From positions 56,142,501 through 56,206,500 of the forward strand of contig NC_133394.1 in NCBI RefSeq assembly GCF_047511655.1: a stretch of 64,000 nucleotides of DNA, written 5' to 3'. Below are positions 23,595 to 35,650 of this stretch, piece after piece; within the stretch, counting starts at the first letter, position 1; every line of letters begins with the position of its first letter. The notes under the pieces are model-generated. The model was not told the origin of the DNA and searched no databases. It saw nothing but the letters and a program-made list of their open reading frames with translations. Made by a program: the position numbers and the translations under genes. The DNA comes from Castor canadensis (taxonomy: Eukaryota > Chordata > Mammalia > Rodentia > Castoridae).

Positions 23595-23700
23595 GGACAG
23601 AGTATCACTATGTAGCCCAGATTGGTCTTTAACTTGTAACACTCCTGCCCCAACCTCCAGAGCACTAGGATTACAGTTATGTCCTACCACGTCTGGCAAT
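23595..23700 (-). repeat. B1-like SINE
   Basis: Reverse-complement B1: 'gtatcactatgtagcccaga', then 'cactaggattacagttatg'. Further weak tRNA-like antisense sequence ('ggcatgtgctgttgccattg') follows to about 23770. Confidence 0.8.
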
Positions 23701-24514
23701 GATTTATTCATTTATCAGGGGCTTTACACACTCTAGGCATGTGCTGTTGCCATTGACCTACATCCTCAACTCCCATATTTTAAAGAGGAGAAAAACTACC
23801 ACTATAAAACAACAAGAAGAACACTTGTAGACTATCCGCAGCATAAAATTCATTTCTGCAAAGTTTTTGAAAAATAAAATGAAGTTTAAAAATACTAAAT
23901 TAAGAATTGTAAATGTTTTTATAAGTCTTAAAAGAAAAGAAGGTAAGGTCATTATCTCCAAGAAATTAGATGTAATCTGTATCGTCACCATATAGAATTA
24001 AAGGAGACCAAATTTCAATTAAATATAAGAAAAGGATTTTAAAGAATTGGAGTTGTTCAGTTTTTGGAATTAGTTGTTGTCCTCATATCTATCTAGTACA
24101 TTACTGTATTTTTAAAAATTAGGCTTGGGTTATCCTCGATCCAGATGGCATAAGTGTCTAAATATTAGGTAAAGTTGTACCACATGATTAATAAAGTTCA
24201 ATGAGCTCTTAAGATCTTTTTCTATCCAAATCACATTCTTTTGGTGTACAAACACTTCAAATGAGAATTGTTTAAAATGTGTGTCACTCAACTATTTGTA
24301 CCAGGATCACCTGTTCCTACGTTTTTCACACTCAAACACAACTAAAATTTGTTTATGTTAAACCAGGCAGGTCACCAATGAATTAGCTTCATATGAGTCC
24401 CACTAAAACACCATTAAAGAAAGCAGAAGTAAATTTTCAAAGTCAAATTATTTGTATTGCAACCTGGTGCTCCCCACTGCTAGGTACAAGATGACAGTCA
24501 AAATGACCAGATCT

Positions 24515-24645
24515 AAAGATGGGCACTGTGGTGCAAACTTGTATGTAGTCTTAGCACTTGAAGGCCTGAGGCAGGAGGATTTTGAGTTTGAGGCCAGACT
24601 AGGCTGAACACTGAGAAACTGTGTCAAGGAAAAAGAAAGCCTGGA
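24515..24645 (+). repeat. B1-like SINE
   Basis: Forward B1-like sequence from 'gatgggcactgtggtgcaaa' through 'gaggcaggaggattttgag' to 'gagaaactgtgtcaagg' and an A-rich tail. Confidence 0.8.
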
Positions 24646-24821
24646 TATAAATTTTAAACTTCTGTCCCAAAATATATAAATGAACAAATGTCCATTCTTC
24701 TAAGACTGACAAATATTTAAATGTTTTTCACAAAAGTCAAAGAAAGCTTCAGTATTAAAGCTGTAGTTCTACAGAAAGCACAGGCTTTTATTACTATTAT
24801 TATCATCATCATCATCTTGAT

Positions 24822-25035
24822 AAGACTGGGGTTTCAAGTCAAGGATTCACACTTGCAAAGCACATGCTCTACCACCTGACTCATTCTTCCAGGCCAGATT
24901 GCTCTGGTTATTTTTGGAGATGGGGAACTTAAGAACTATTTATCTGCCTCGGCTGGCCTTGAACCACGATCCTCCTAATCTCAGCATCCCAAGTAGCTAG
25001 GATTACAGGAATAAGTCACGGGTGTCCAGCATCAC
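24822..25035 (-). repeat. Composite SINE, antisense
   Basis: The ID half reads antisense at 24825-24895 ('ggggtttcaagtcaagg', 'cacatgctctaccacctgac'). It is followed by an antisense B1 half ('ggctggccttgaaccacgat', 'gtagctaggattacagg'). An imperfect ATT/ATC repeat (24789-24816) flanks its poly-T side. Confidence 0.85.
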
Positions 25036-25087
25036 AGACATTTCTTAATGCTGCACATTTATCAAGAAGAGATTCATGCACAGAGGC

Positions 25088-25170
25088 AAGAGAATTGTGC
25101 CAGCCTGGGCTACACAGTGAGACCCTGTCTCAAATTGTTTTCCCCCACCTGCACAAAAAAAGAAAGAGTC
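25088..25170 (+). repeat. B1-like 3' piece
   Basis: 'agcctgggctacacagtgag' followed by 'accctgtctcaaa' is the 3' end of a B1 monomer. The 5' part is absent. Confidence 0.7.
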
Positions 25171-25329
25171 AGAAAAATTTGAAGTGTCTTGTGAGATGAT
25201 CCAAACAGACTAAATGAAAACATCATGGACAAGTTTAGTAGCCAAATTAAATTTTAAAAAAGAGTGTCAAACACTAGTTCCTCATCAACAGTATGCATTT
25301 GGAAGGAGCAGTGAGAAATAACCATGATT

Positions 25330-25720
25330 GAGGGTATGGGTCAGTAAGCACTCTTTTATGTTGTTAGTAGGAATGCATGTTGACAGATTATTTGGCAACA
25401 TTTTTCAAAATTACATTTCAAATAGACTTGCAATTTTACTTCCAAGAATTCATCTTGCAGAAATATTTTTACATGTTTAATAACAAATAACCACAGCATT
25501 TTTGGCAAGTTACAAAAGATCAGAGACAATCTAAACTTCCATTAACCTGCTATATATAGTTAAACCTGCTAAATATAGTTAAACTATATTTATACATTAT
25601 ATAGCCATGAGGAATAGTGAGGAAATTCTTTACATAATCACATGTAAAACTTTCCATGATACATTGTTTTAAAAAAAAAAGCAGGATGCAGAAAAGTATG
25701 AACTGGATGTTCTTACTAGC
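25330..25720 (+). mobile_element. Ancient LINE (L1M/HAL1-like) 3' fragment
   Basis: Order and wording match the non-coding 3' part of old L1-type elements: 'tttggcaacatttttcaaaa', 'acttccaagaattcatctt', 'atatagccatgaggaatagt', and then 'aaaaagcaggatgcagaaaag'. It is strongly diverged and the family is not certain. Confidence 0.5.
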
Positions 25721-26786
25721 ATTAGATGATAGATAAAGAGAAATGTATATACTTCTTCATTAAGCATGACTTAACTATCTCTGGAAAGAAAAACAAGAAA
25801 CTAGTAATAATACATGCTTCAATAGAAGTAAAATGGCTATCTGGGGCACTAGGCTTGGAAAGACGCTTTCTACTGAATATACCTTTTTGAGTCTTTGGAA
25901 TTACCAATCAAGTATTGTGTTCAATAAAGTAAAGCTAATATAAGAAAAACAAATAACCATTTCCTTTTTTATAATACCTTATATGTAGATGGAACTGAAA
26001 AAAAATCACTTATAAGAGAAATTCCTAAATAGGTATAAATATATAAACCAAAACAAGAAAAAAAAATCAAGAAATAGCACCACTGAAAAACAAAAAAATT
26101 TACACAAATGAAATCTAAAGTTTGTATGTGCATTCACTCCCAAAAATTAATAATAAGCAGAGGAGAGTCAAGTGATAGTCCCAAACTGTTTCACCAAATC
26201 CGCATGAAAAATACAGAAATGAGTCCTAAATTGGTGGCCAAGAAGATGATGTCTGGAAAGTCATTTAAATTTAAATCCTGTGTTCTGAAATATCCCCTAT
26301 AAAGAAAGAAGTAAATTAATAACAACTACTTCATACTCATTTGACTAATTAAAAGTTTCTATGTTATAATCAACTTCAAAAAGAAAGGAATAAGGGTAGG
26401 AAAAAGCCAAAATGGGCATTACACATTTTTCTTGTGTCAGGGGGAAGTAAACACTGTATACATTTTTACACTTAGGAAGTTCAAGCAAGTATCTTCTCCT
26501 AAAAGGGGGACAGGTTATACACTGTGCAAAGAAATGTGTCAGGTTCAACACAGAATCCATCTAATTGGCTAACTTAAAATATGAACTCTTTGCCTCCTGA
26601 TAAGATGAAAAGTCATATTATATTAAGTATAACTACAAGTTACAATGAAACAAATAGCTCAATAAAACAATGGGTCTGCTTTGACCTTAAAAGTTTCATG
26701 AACACAAAAGCTGATTTTATACTCATAAGTTAAATACAGATAATTTACTTAGTTAAGAGGTCAGGGGGCACTGAAATCCCACTTAC

Positions 26787-27016
26787 CAACAAGTATACTG
26801 GTGATATACACTGGCTGTATAAAATGACTCAGCAATGCTCCCTGTATACCAAGCACTTCCCATCTTGTTAACTTGTCACTAGAGGACATACTGTTTATTC
26901 TATTAACAATGTCTGCAGGACAGTAAACAGTCAGATAAATTTTGCCTTCAACAGCCACATGGAGACTCAGTTCTTCATTGGCTTCAAATGCAGAAATAGA
27001 ATGTGGATTAAGACGT
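26787..27016 (-). CDS. ADAD1: ADAD1 exon 9 (coding exon 8), deaminase-like domain core
   Basis: Encodes residues 340-416: '[20 protein letters not shown]', '[17 protein letters not shown]', '[20 protein letters not shown]', '[10 protein letters not shown]'. The SCSDK(I/L)-x-RW-N-V-L-G-x-QGALL segment of the ADAR deaminase fold is recognisable as '[20 protein letters not shown]'. The ADAR Cys of that segment is Ser here, which is also so in the ADAD1 family as I recall it. The acceptor is 'ctttcactag' above 27016 and the donor is GTTG|GTAAGT. Length 230, phase 2 in and phase 1 out, consistent with both neighbours. Confidence 0.95.
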
Positions 27017-27384
27017 CTAGTGAAAGAAAAAAAGTTTCTTCTTTAAACAAAGTTGACCAAGTAAAATGTAAATATACTTAACATTTGCTCTCAAACAGGT
27101 TTAACTTGACAGTGTACAGTTAATTCCAGTAATAGAAAAAAATGCAAACATAAAGCAAAGTAGAATGGGACTGATTATTCCACAACATTAATATAAAACA
27201 ACAATCAGCCACACTTTGAGCTTCAGCATGGCTAGTTTTCATATTATCAACATTATTTGTGTCCCTTAAAATCAAATGCAAATCTAAGTTTTGCCTCTAT
27301 CCTTGTTCTTGACCTATTTCTTTTCTCTGTATGAAAAAATATTAAAAATACAAAATTCTGAGATGGAAAAATATTCCACCAAAA

Positions 27385-27530
27385 ACTATTAAAATGGAGA
27401 GGGGATTAGGAGAGTACCTGAGAAAAAGATATAGTAGATGGAAAGAATTTGATTGAAGAACATTATATGCATGTTGTAATCCCCTTGCATAATTAATTTA
27501 TGCTAATAAAAAATTTAAAAAAGGTTTTAT
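27385..27530 (+). mobile_element. Very short L1 3' end
   Basis: 'gaggggattaggagagtacc', then 'atatgcatgttgtaatcccc' and 'tttatgctaataaaaaattt' resemble the last about 140 bp of the L1 subfamily ending at 6870 ('tatgctaataaaatcatt'). An A-rich tail follows. Confidence 0.5.
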
Positions 27531-28050
27531 TCAATATCCACCTCTAATAAAATGTTAAAATAATAAAACATAAAATCATTTTTATTGAAGTTTCTCTCTA
27601 GGGAAAATTGCTTTTATTTTTCAAAGATGTTATTAGAAAAATTTTAATAAAAATATTATCCCTGGTTATCTCTAGATGGTCAGACTTGAGGTAAATTTTA
27701 CTTTCTCCTTTGTGCTTATATGTACCATTCAAATTTTATACTACCTGATACTCTCTACTCATCAAAGCAATGAAGTTTTTACCATTGATTGCAGTTAAGT
27801 TTTTCTAAACTCCTATATTTCTATGAATTCTGTATAAATCTATACCCTAAAGTCTATGAAATCTTAAAAGAAAGTGGTGAAGGAGATGAAATTTTAAGTA
27901 GTACTCATAGATTAGGTTGAGTGGAGGGGAGAGGGAAAGAACTGAAGGAAGAATGTGGATTCATACGAATTTACATGCTCTGTTTGCAGCAGGGATTCAG
28001 AATATATACAATGGCTATTGTCTTTCAAAAATAACTTCCATAATACTTAC

Positions 28051-28221
28051 AACTGTGACTTAATCTGGGCTGATCCTTTAGGCAACTGGTTCATATAAAG
28101 GTAAATGTTGATATTCTGTTTCAGAGTAAGTAGATTAGAAGCTGGTTCTGTACAGAATATTGACTTTTCCATCATAGCAGGATTTTTGCTATAGAAGAGT
28201 AGAAGCTGCCTATAAAAGTAC
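28051..28221 (-). CDS. ADAD1: ADAD1 exon 8 (coding exon 7), deaminase-like domain with second zinc-site cysteine
   Basis: Encodes residues 283-340: '[20 protein letters not shown]' followed by 'IFCTEP', with C306 at the place of the first zinc-binding cysteine of ADAR deaminases, then '[20 protein letters not shown]' and 'GSAQIKSQ'. The acceptor is 'atttattttag' above 28221. The donor is CAGTT|GTAAGT, so TT plus A of exon 9 makes Leu340. Length 171, phase 2 in and out. It is flanked by introns of about 1.0 kb and 1.6 kb. Confidence 0.95.
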
Positions 28222-29821
28222 CTAAAATAAATGTTATAACTTTTCTGAGTAATAAAATTTACAAAAGATGTTTCCTAATGGAAATCATATCGATATGTAT
28301 CATGAGCCATGTATGTCCTTTTATGTGTCAAAAGTTTTGTTAAGAACTTTTAAAATAATCTAAGCTTCATTTAAGGAAAAAATTAATTCCTCAAGAAGTC
28401 CTCAACTAGAGTCCAGTCTGCTTGTAACCTACTTTAAAACACCATTCTTTGACTACTCCACTTCTGTTTCATATTTAAATCTTCAACTATCACATCCTGC
28501 AAAAGATTCATTTCTCTACTGATTCCTCCCTTCTTCCTAAGATAGTTTTGCAACCAGCCTCCAAAGGTTAAGAATCAGATTTTTGCCTTAATTTATTTAC
28601 CCTTCCCCACCCAAATAAACAACTACTATTTCAATATTGGCAGCAGCAGCAGCAGTAGCAATAGTGGTTCCTGCTCCTTAGTGGTATTAAAAACTTAAAA
28701 GCACAGAAACAATACTGTGAAGATAACATAAAAGAGTTAACTTTAAAGAGGCCAAATGACTCCATCAACTCCCAGGGAAATGGGAGGACTGTAAGTTACA
28801 AAACTGTTAAGGACTTCTTCAATAACTTTTAAGATTATAGGATTCTTTCCTTATTGTTAGAGATATATACTTACATTTTTCAGGTCAAATATGTCTAAAC
28901 TTGTTTGAAAATCCTCCAGCAAAGGTAACACTAACAACAAACTTTAAGCAAAAATGGCAGAATGCTGATAAACACTGTTCAAGCTGGATGACAGAATTTA
29001 TTATCCTACTGTCACTTGTACTTGAAAATTTCCACAATAAAAAGCATGAAAAAAGTAAGTTTAACAGCTTAAAGAACTAAAAGTTAGTGGATATCATGGG
29101 AGGTAACACTCCTATTGCCCTTTCATGTCTTTATATCAAGAGGTTCCCAAGAATAACATTCCTGGACACTATCTTCCATCTGGTATTCATTCCTCTTGTG
29201 AAGAGCACAATGATTGCAAGAAGACAGGCCTGCTCACATCAACCCTTCTTTCTCTTTAATGTCTGTCAACCTGAAGGTTATCTTATTTATACTGTACTGT
29301 ATACTAAACTATGTGTCAACCTCATAAATGGAAACCTGTCCATTTCTAGTACTGCCCTTGGCTAAGTATGGCTAATTCAGAGTTAAAATAAGATCAAGCT
29401 TACATAGTATGAACTTTTCTAAAAAAATACTTTTCAATAACTTAAGTCAGTAAAACAGATGGTATTTTAAGTTTAAAGAACTGTAGGACTCTTAAATTTT
29501 AGTTCACAGGGTTTAATAATGGAAATTACTAAAATCCACAACACTAGATAATGTCACAAGTAACTTGAAAATAATCAGATGACTTGGATAAGTACAAGAC
29601 TTTCCAACTCAGTGGAGAAATTTGCATATAGTTTTTGAAACCTCAAAAAAAAAAAAAAAAGAAAGAAAGAAATGTAACAATTCAAAATGTCCACAAAGAG
29701 ATTTTCATATCTTTGGCTCAACAATCAATAAAATTCCATTTGTAAACAAAGACATTTCTATTTGGCTACTTTGGTCTGACAGCATTAATATTTGAAGGTA
29801 TTAAATATATTTGTTACCTAC
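28222..29821. other. ADAD1 intron 7, largely unique
   Basis: There is no recognised repeat apart from a short CAG tract (28640-28655) and an A-tract with GAAA units (29645-29670). A 92-codon plus-strand frame at 29087-29365 has no recognisable domain and lies wholly in the intron, so I do not call it a gene. Confidence 0.5.
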
Positions 29822-29945
29822 CTAAGGAGAGATCTTCTTGCTGTAACAACAGCATGAGTGTCATGCAACACTCTTCCATATGGCTTAATGCACTGGCTAT
29901 AATTGTATTCACCTGTGCCTATAGCTACAACTTCATGATGTCCAG
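29822..29945 (-). CDS. ADAD1: ADAD1 exon 7 (coding exon 6), start of deaminase-like domain, HAV pseudo-active site
   Basis: Encodes residues 242-283: '[20 protein letters not shown]', then '[19 protein letters not shown]'. H272 matches the zinc-binding His of ADAR deaminases, but the catalytic Glu two residues on (H-A-E) is V274. Proton transfer is therefore impossible and the protein should not deaminate adenosine. This agrees with what is known of ADAD1. The acceptor is 'ccttttcctttcag' above 29945 and the donor is TTAG|GTAGGT. Length 124, phase 1 in and phase 2 out. Y264 replaces the Asp that I recall in the human protein ('KPDGR'). Confidence 0.95.
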
Positions 29946-30364
29946 CTGAAAGGAAAAGGTAAAGAGTAGCAAGTTATTCTAAACTCCCTATTTCCTATGC
30001 TCCAATTCTATCTCAACTCCATCATTTTTAATTGGGTAAAATTTACTGACCAAAATAATAGAAAATTCCAATTTCAAATAATAGTCTTAAGAGTATTTTA
30101 AGAACCAAAAATTTAAAAGTAGTATCATAATTTCAAAAAAGGAATTATTTCATATTATGATATGACAACAGAATTTACCCTTATCTTCCAAATATGCACC
30201 TACTGCTTCCTCATCTAGATTTATACTATCTACTAAGAGACTTTGTTTATGACTATAGAATGGCAAATGAAGTCTCTGTCTATATGGAATGCCTCCAATT
30301 TTGTCTTAATCCAAACTCTCTATAAACCAAATAATAGATTCTTTCTCTGTTCTACTGAAACTGA

Positions 30365-30583
30365 CTTTTAATGATTTAATTTTTTAATTATCATATTATT
30401 GCTGTACTGTGGGTACATTCTGACATTTACAAAAGTTCTTACAATACATCATAATTGAATTCACCTTGTCCATCATTCTCCTCTATCCTCCCCTCCCCCA
30501 TTCCTGGAATAGTTTCAACAGGTCTCATTTTTTCATTTTCATACATGAGTATATTATATCACCACCACATTCACCCTCCTGAT
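30365..30583 (-). mobile_element. Antisense L1 3' end
   Basis: 'tgacatttacaaaagttctt', 'ctccatcattctcct'-like text and 'caacaggtctcattttttca' are the reverse complement of the L1-A 3'UTR end (17190-17400). The T/A-rich tail is at 30365-30390. It stops abruptly at 30583, where a plus-strand L1 begins. Confidence 0.8.
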
Positions 30584-32020
30584 ACAAAAACAGCCATGAA
30601 GACCAGTGGAACAGCAGAGAAGCCTCAGATATGAATCTGTAGCTATACCCACCTGATTTTTGACAAAGGCGCCAAAAACGTATGATGGAGAAAAGACAAC
30701 CTTTTCAACAAATGTTATTAGGAAAACTGGGTATCTGCATGCAAAAACTGAAATGAGATCCATGTCTTTTTCCCTGTACAAGTATCAACTCAAACTGGAT
30801 TAAGGACCCTGAAACTGAAGCTAGTGCAGGAAAGAGCAGGAATACATTGGAAGCAATAGACATAGGAAAGGACTTCCTCAGTAGATCTCAAATGGCTTAG
30901 CAACTAAAAGAAAGGATTGACAAATGGACTACATGAAATTAAAAAGCTTCTACACAACAAAAGAAATGGCGATCAGATTGAAGCAGCAGCCCACAGAATG
31001 GGAGAAAATCTTTTTATATACCACAAGGGACTAATAACCAGAATATACAGGGAGCACACACACAAAGAAACTCCCCAAAAATCAATAACCAAATAAAGAA
31101 ATGGGCAAATTAACTGGACAGAGCTTTTGCAAAGGAAGAAGTCCAAATGGGCAAAAATATCTGAAGAAATGCTCAACATCCCTGGCCTTATGGCCAGGAA
31201 ATTCAAATCAAAATCATGTTAAGATTCTACCTCACTCCTGTTAGAATGGCTATCATCAAGAACACAAACAACAACAAATGTTGGTGAAGATGTGGGGAAA
31301 AAGGAACCCTCATACACTGTGGGTGAGAATGTAAATTAGTACAACCACTATGGAAAACAGTATGAAATTTCCTCAAAAAAACTAAAAATAGAACTGGCAT
31401 ATGATTCAGCAATACCACTTCTAAGGATATACTCCAAGGAATGTGTAAGTCAGGATACAATAAAAACACCTGCACACCCATGTTTACTGCAGCATTATTC
31501 ACAATATTTAAGCTATGGAAACAGCCAAGAAGCCCTACAACTGATGAACAGATTAAGAAAATGTGGTATTTATATACAATGGAATTTTATTTAGCCATAA
31601 AGACAAATGAAATTTGTCCTTTGCAGGTAAATGGATGGAAATGGAGAACATCATCTTAAGTGAAGTTATGAAGGTTCAGAAGGTCAAGAGCTGCATGTTT
31701 TCTCTCATATGTGGAATACAGACCTAACACAAATGCAAGCAGTATTATGGAAAAAAGGTCACACTAAGGTAAGGTCACTAATCGGAGAGGGAGGGTAAAA
31801 GAAAAAAGTTGAATATGGTTAAAGCACTTTCTATGAAAAAATGAATATACCGAACTTTTAAACCTATTGAAATCACCTTAAGGAGGAGATATTAAGGTAG
31901 ACAGGAGATTTGGTGACAAACCAATTCAGGTCATAATACATATATACATGGAAATGTCACAATGAAACACCCTATATAACTATCTTATACAAACTGATAC
32001 AAGAAAATTTATGTTTTTAA
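30584..32020 (+). mobile_element. L1-D: 5'-truncated L1, ORF2 C-terminus and 3'UTR
   Basis: It opens at 'acaaaaacagccatgaagac' (the ORF2 '[11 protein letters not shown]' region), and continues through 'ttgacaaaggcgccaaaaac', 'gaaatgctcaacatccctgg' and 'aatgtggtatttatatacaa' to a 3'UTR of the L1-A type ('gaaatgtcacaatgaaacac', near 31955). It ends A-rich near 32020. Coding frames are broken. Confidence 0.85.
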
Positions 32021-32324
32021 AGAAACACCAACTTTATGTATTTTCCAGAAGCTTTGCTCTACTCATGTTTTCTTGTGCCCACACTTGAAATTTTCTTGAA
32101 AATCCATGCTTTGAAAAAACACAACTCAAACTGGCACTCTTTTCCCCTCTTACTTCCTAAGTATGGGCTTTTCAATAGCCTGCTTTTCTCCTCATTAACA
32201 TTCTCCTCTAAATATCTTCCTTATTGTTTTGCTTATGTGTTGATGTGTTCAGAAAATCTCTAGTCTCAGTTTTTCAAACAAAGTTCAATTTACATTGGCA
32301 ATTACATGAAGGATTTGTACTAAT

Positions 32325-32440
32325 TTAACAAAAATTTTTGAGGTCCTACCATGTACCAGGCACTGAACAGATGCTAGGGTTAAAATGGTGAGCAATACAT
32401 GCTCTTATGAAGCTTCTAATAGGTAAGACAGGAAAAAAAA
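32325..32440 (+). repeat. Ancient mammal-wide interspersed repeat fragment
   Basis: 'gaggtcctaccatgtaccag' and 'gcactgaacagatgctaggg' with 'catgctcttatgaagcttct' match the widespread old mammalian repeat 'ctactatgtgccaggcactg...'. The exact family (MIR or L2-like) is not decided. Confidence 0.5.
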
Positions 32441-32839
32441 AAACCAAACAAAACCCACACTGTAAAAAATGTTTTGAAAGAAATAAATATGGAGCTGACT
32501 GACAAATGGTAAGAGAAAAGGTTATTTTATGCAGAACAGGTATAGAATCCTAATTAGCTGAAATTTAAGCTGCAGCATGAAGAGTGAGGGAAAGAACATT
32601 TTCGTTAAAAGAACAGCACAAGCATACAACCCTGAGCAAATACAGAAGACTGGTACAGGTGCTCCAAGATGTGGGATGAAGGGAATGGTGTTCAATGAAG
32701 CTAGAGAAAGAGGTACTGTGTACCCTGCTAAAGAGTTTGCTGACTTTAACCATGAGCTATGGGGAGGATAATGAAGGTAAGGGAGCAAAAACTATCTGGA
32801 GTTACATTTCAAAATCATTCCTTTCTTCACAGCAAAACA

Positions 32840-33720
32840 ATCAAAAAAATGAAAAGGAAACTCACAGAATGAGAGAAAATGTCTATAAACCATATTATAC
32901 AATAAAGAAATAATATCCTACAACTCAATAGTTTTAAAGCATGGGCAAAGACCTGAATAGACATTTTCCAAGGAGGACATATAAATAAGTGCATTTTTGA
33001 AAAGGTGTTCAACATCACTAATCATCAGAGAAATATAAATCAAAAGTGCAATGTGATATCCTCACACATGTGACTAGGAAGCTATTATCAAAAAGCCAAA
33101 TGGTAAGTTTGGCAAGGATATGGATAAAAGGAAAACACTATACATTGTTGGGAGAAAGGTAAATTGGTACAGTCATTACAGAAAATAGTAATGGAGTTGC
33201 TCAGGTGGGATCCAGCAATCTAGGCATATATACAAAGGAAATGAAATTAGGATCCTGAAGCAATACCTGAACTCCCATGTTCACTACTACATTATTTCTA
33301 ACAGTCAAAGCACATATATAACCCAAGAGTCCTCTAACAGATGAATAAAATGTGATGAGTATGTGTATGATAAGTATGTATTTGTATATTGTATATCTCT
33401 GTGTGTGTGTGTAATGGAATAGTATTCATCATTGAAAAAGAAGGAAATCTGGTCATTTGCAACAACAGGGATGAACCCAGAGAATATTTTGCTACAGAAA
33501 TAAACCAGACACAGAAAGATAAGTACTGCATGAATTTACTTATATGTACAAACTATATAGGTCAAATAAAGATTAAAAGGGTATATACACTTGCAGCTAT
33601 AAAATGAGTAAGTTCTGGAGAACTAATGTACAGAATTATGACTAAAAATAATAATGTATTGTATTATTAAAATTCATAACCAATATTGTGAGGAGTGGTA
33701 GGGGGCGAGCAGGCAGACCA
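32840..33720 (+). mobile_element. Old L1 (L1M) 3' fragment
   Basis: 'gggcaaagacctgaatagac', 'tcaacatcactaatcatcag' and 'gaaatataaatcaaaa' are the conserved post-ORF2 and terminal ORF2 segments of old mammalian L1. They are followed by 'ataaaatgtgatgagtatg' and 'aggaaatctggtcatttgca'. A short (TG)n lies at 33402-33412. Confidence 0.75.
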
Positions 33721-35524
33721 GGAGAGTATTGGGGTGCTAGAAAAAGTAAGGTAAGATAACTGTGTTTAATGTTTCTGGAAAACTGGGTAACTAGGTGCCA
33801 AAAATCCACTGGATTTTACAGCATGTAGGCACAGGGTAGTCTAAATAAATTTCCAAGAAGAGAAAAAGCTAAATGGGAGTAAAGAATAGACACAGTGCAT
33901 ATAGTTACTTGATGAACAGACTATATGACATGCAGTCTGTATATAAAATCATATAAACAATGACTAAGGATTTAAGTAGAAGGATGCAAAGCTTAAAGAA
34001 GGGCTTGTTTTATTTTTAGGACAGAAATTTGAGAAGCCAGGTTTCCAGACTACTGGAAAGGTGAAAGCAAAGATATATTACTCAGGAATACCTAGACACA
34101 AACTGTATTTTCATTCACAAGACAGTGATATGACCCCATAGATACTGAATCTGAATCCATAACCAGGTCTATTAGGCCTTCCTTTAAGTAGAATTATACA
34201 GTGTCAGTATAAGTTCTGAAATGTTCTGAATGTAAGCTCTGGTTATAAGGGAATTAGTGTAGCTAGGAAATCAGCTTCTTTCTCAACTCTGTTATTTGAT
34301 CTGCAATGCTTCAAGGACATACTCAAGTTTTATAATGCGGGAAAAAAGGAGAGATATCCTAAAGAAGAAATTCAACAAATGTGAGAGAGAATGGAACCCA
34401 AACTTAAAGTGAAATAAGTGGCCTATAAAAGGGGATCCTTCTTCTACTGCCACACAGTAGAGAAGATGGACACAAATGCAGGAAACACATAGATTTGGTG
34501 ACGTGGGAGAGAAGATACTTGGATTTGATAGTTTCTTATAGACACAATTAAAAATGGTTAAGTCAAGGTAATGAAATCTGAGAATACATTTTAAATATGT
34601 ACTGATTTGTGTGAGTTACTCCAGAAATGTTTACTTGATTTCACTCAGATTTTCCCATCCCACATACATGATCAGATTTTTTAAAACATTTATGATTCTC
34701 AATCACATTCTTCTTCATCCAGCTTCTAAATCCCTGTACATATGTAAATCCTTATTCTACATAAACTTGAAATGCCATCATTTTCACTCATCTTACTTAA
34801 CATTCACTGACCCCTTTCACATTAATTTTTAAAAATGCATGTCTATTCCAACTCTAATATAGGCACTCCATCACAACCACCTAAATTTTGATACCCTAAT
34901 TCAGTTCAACTCTTAGACTTTTGATTAGTATAACTTAGACTCAATGAGCATGTACCTTTGTCTTCTCATCAATATCATACACATCTTAAGAACAGGAATC
35001 AAATATTAAATTGTTTTTACATTATCTATAATTTCTAATCCAGAGATTAGTATGAAGTTCAAGCACTTATAAACCCAGAAAATCAAAGGGCAAAAAAGAT
35101 GAAAATAGAATTACAATATCCGTAAGAATAGGATTTTCCATATTTTAATCATTTCTTACTTGAAAACAAAGAAAAGATGCTAATTTTTATTGCCCTCGTC
35201 TCAGTGCGTGTTATAGTGTAGTAAGGACTAGATTTTTGGACAGAAGTGGTTCCCACAGGATTAACATTTAAAATGTTAATTAAGCCTTTTACCACTCTGC
35301 AGTTCTCTTTTGACTCCTGGTCTGTATATTTAGTCTCTCTTTACCTTTGAGAAGCTTTGCATTTCATTACTCACACCTACTATTAAAGGTCACTTCATTA
35401 AATCAATGCAACATCATTGTCAATAGAGGCAGTGACAGTTAATTAAACATTACTAAAATATACTTCAGATCATTAAGATATTAGTTTTTCTATAAACTAA
35501 CCTAATCCAAATATTTGAACTTAC
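33721..35524. other. ADAD1 intron 6, no recognised element
   Basis: A/T-rich intronic sequence. I see no exon with splice sites and coding similarity, no clear SINE and no RNA gene. Confidence 0.5.
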
Positions 35525-35650
35525 CTCTTTCAATTATAAAAGCAGCCAATGAACTACTACATTTCAGATATTGTGAGTGACTAGAAATTAGTTGATTAAA
35601 TGTTTCTTTAACAATCTGTGAAATCTTTGCATACTGGACATGTCTCCCTT
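35525..35650 (-). CDS. ADAD1: ADAD1 exon 6 (coding exon 5), linker to deaminase-like domain
   Basis: Encodes residues 200-241: '[20 protein letters not shown]' then '[14 protein letters not shown]'. It forms the N-terminal edge of the A_deamin region ('LAAFIIER' is the first strand). The acceptor is 'gatttttttctag' above 35650 and the donor is AGAG|GTAAGT. Length 126, phase 1 in and out. In human the segment reads nearly the same, so identity is secure. Confidence 0.94.

Noticed and set aside
30365..32020. Twin-primed single L1 insertion
   Set aside because: The inverted segment is the 3' terminus, not the 5' part, so the classic twin-priming geometry does not apply.
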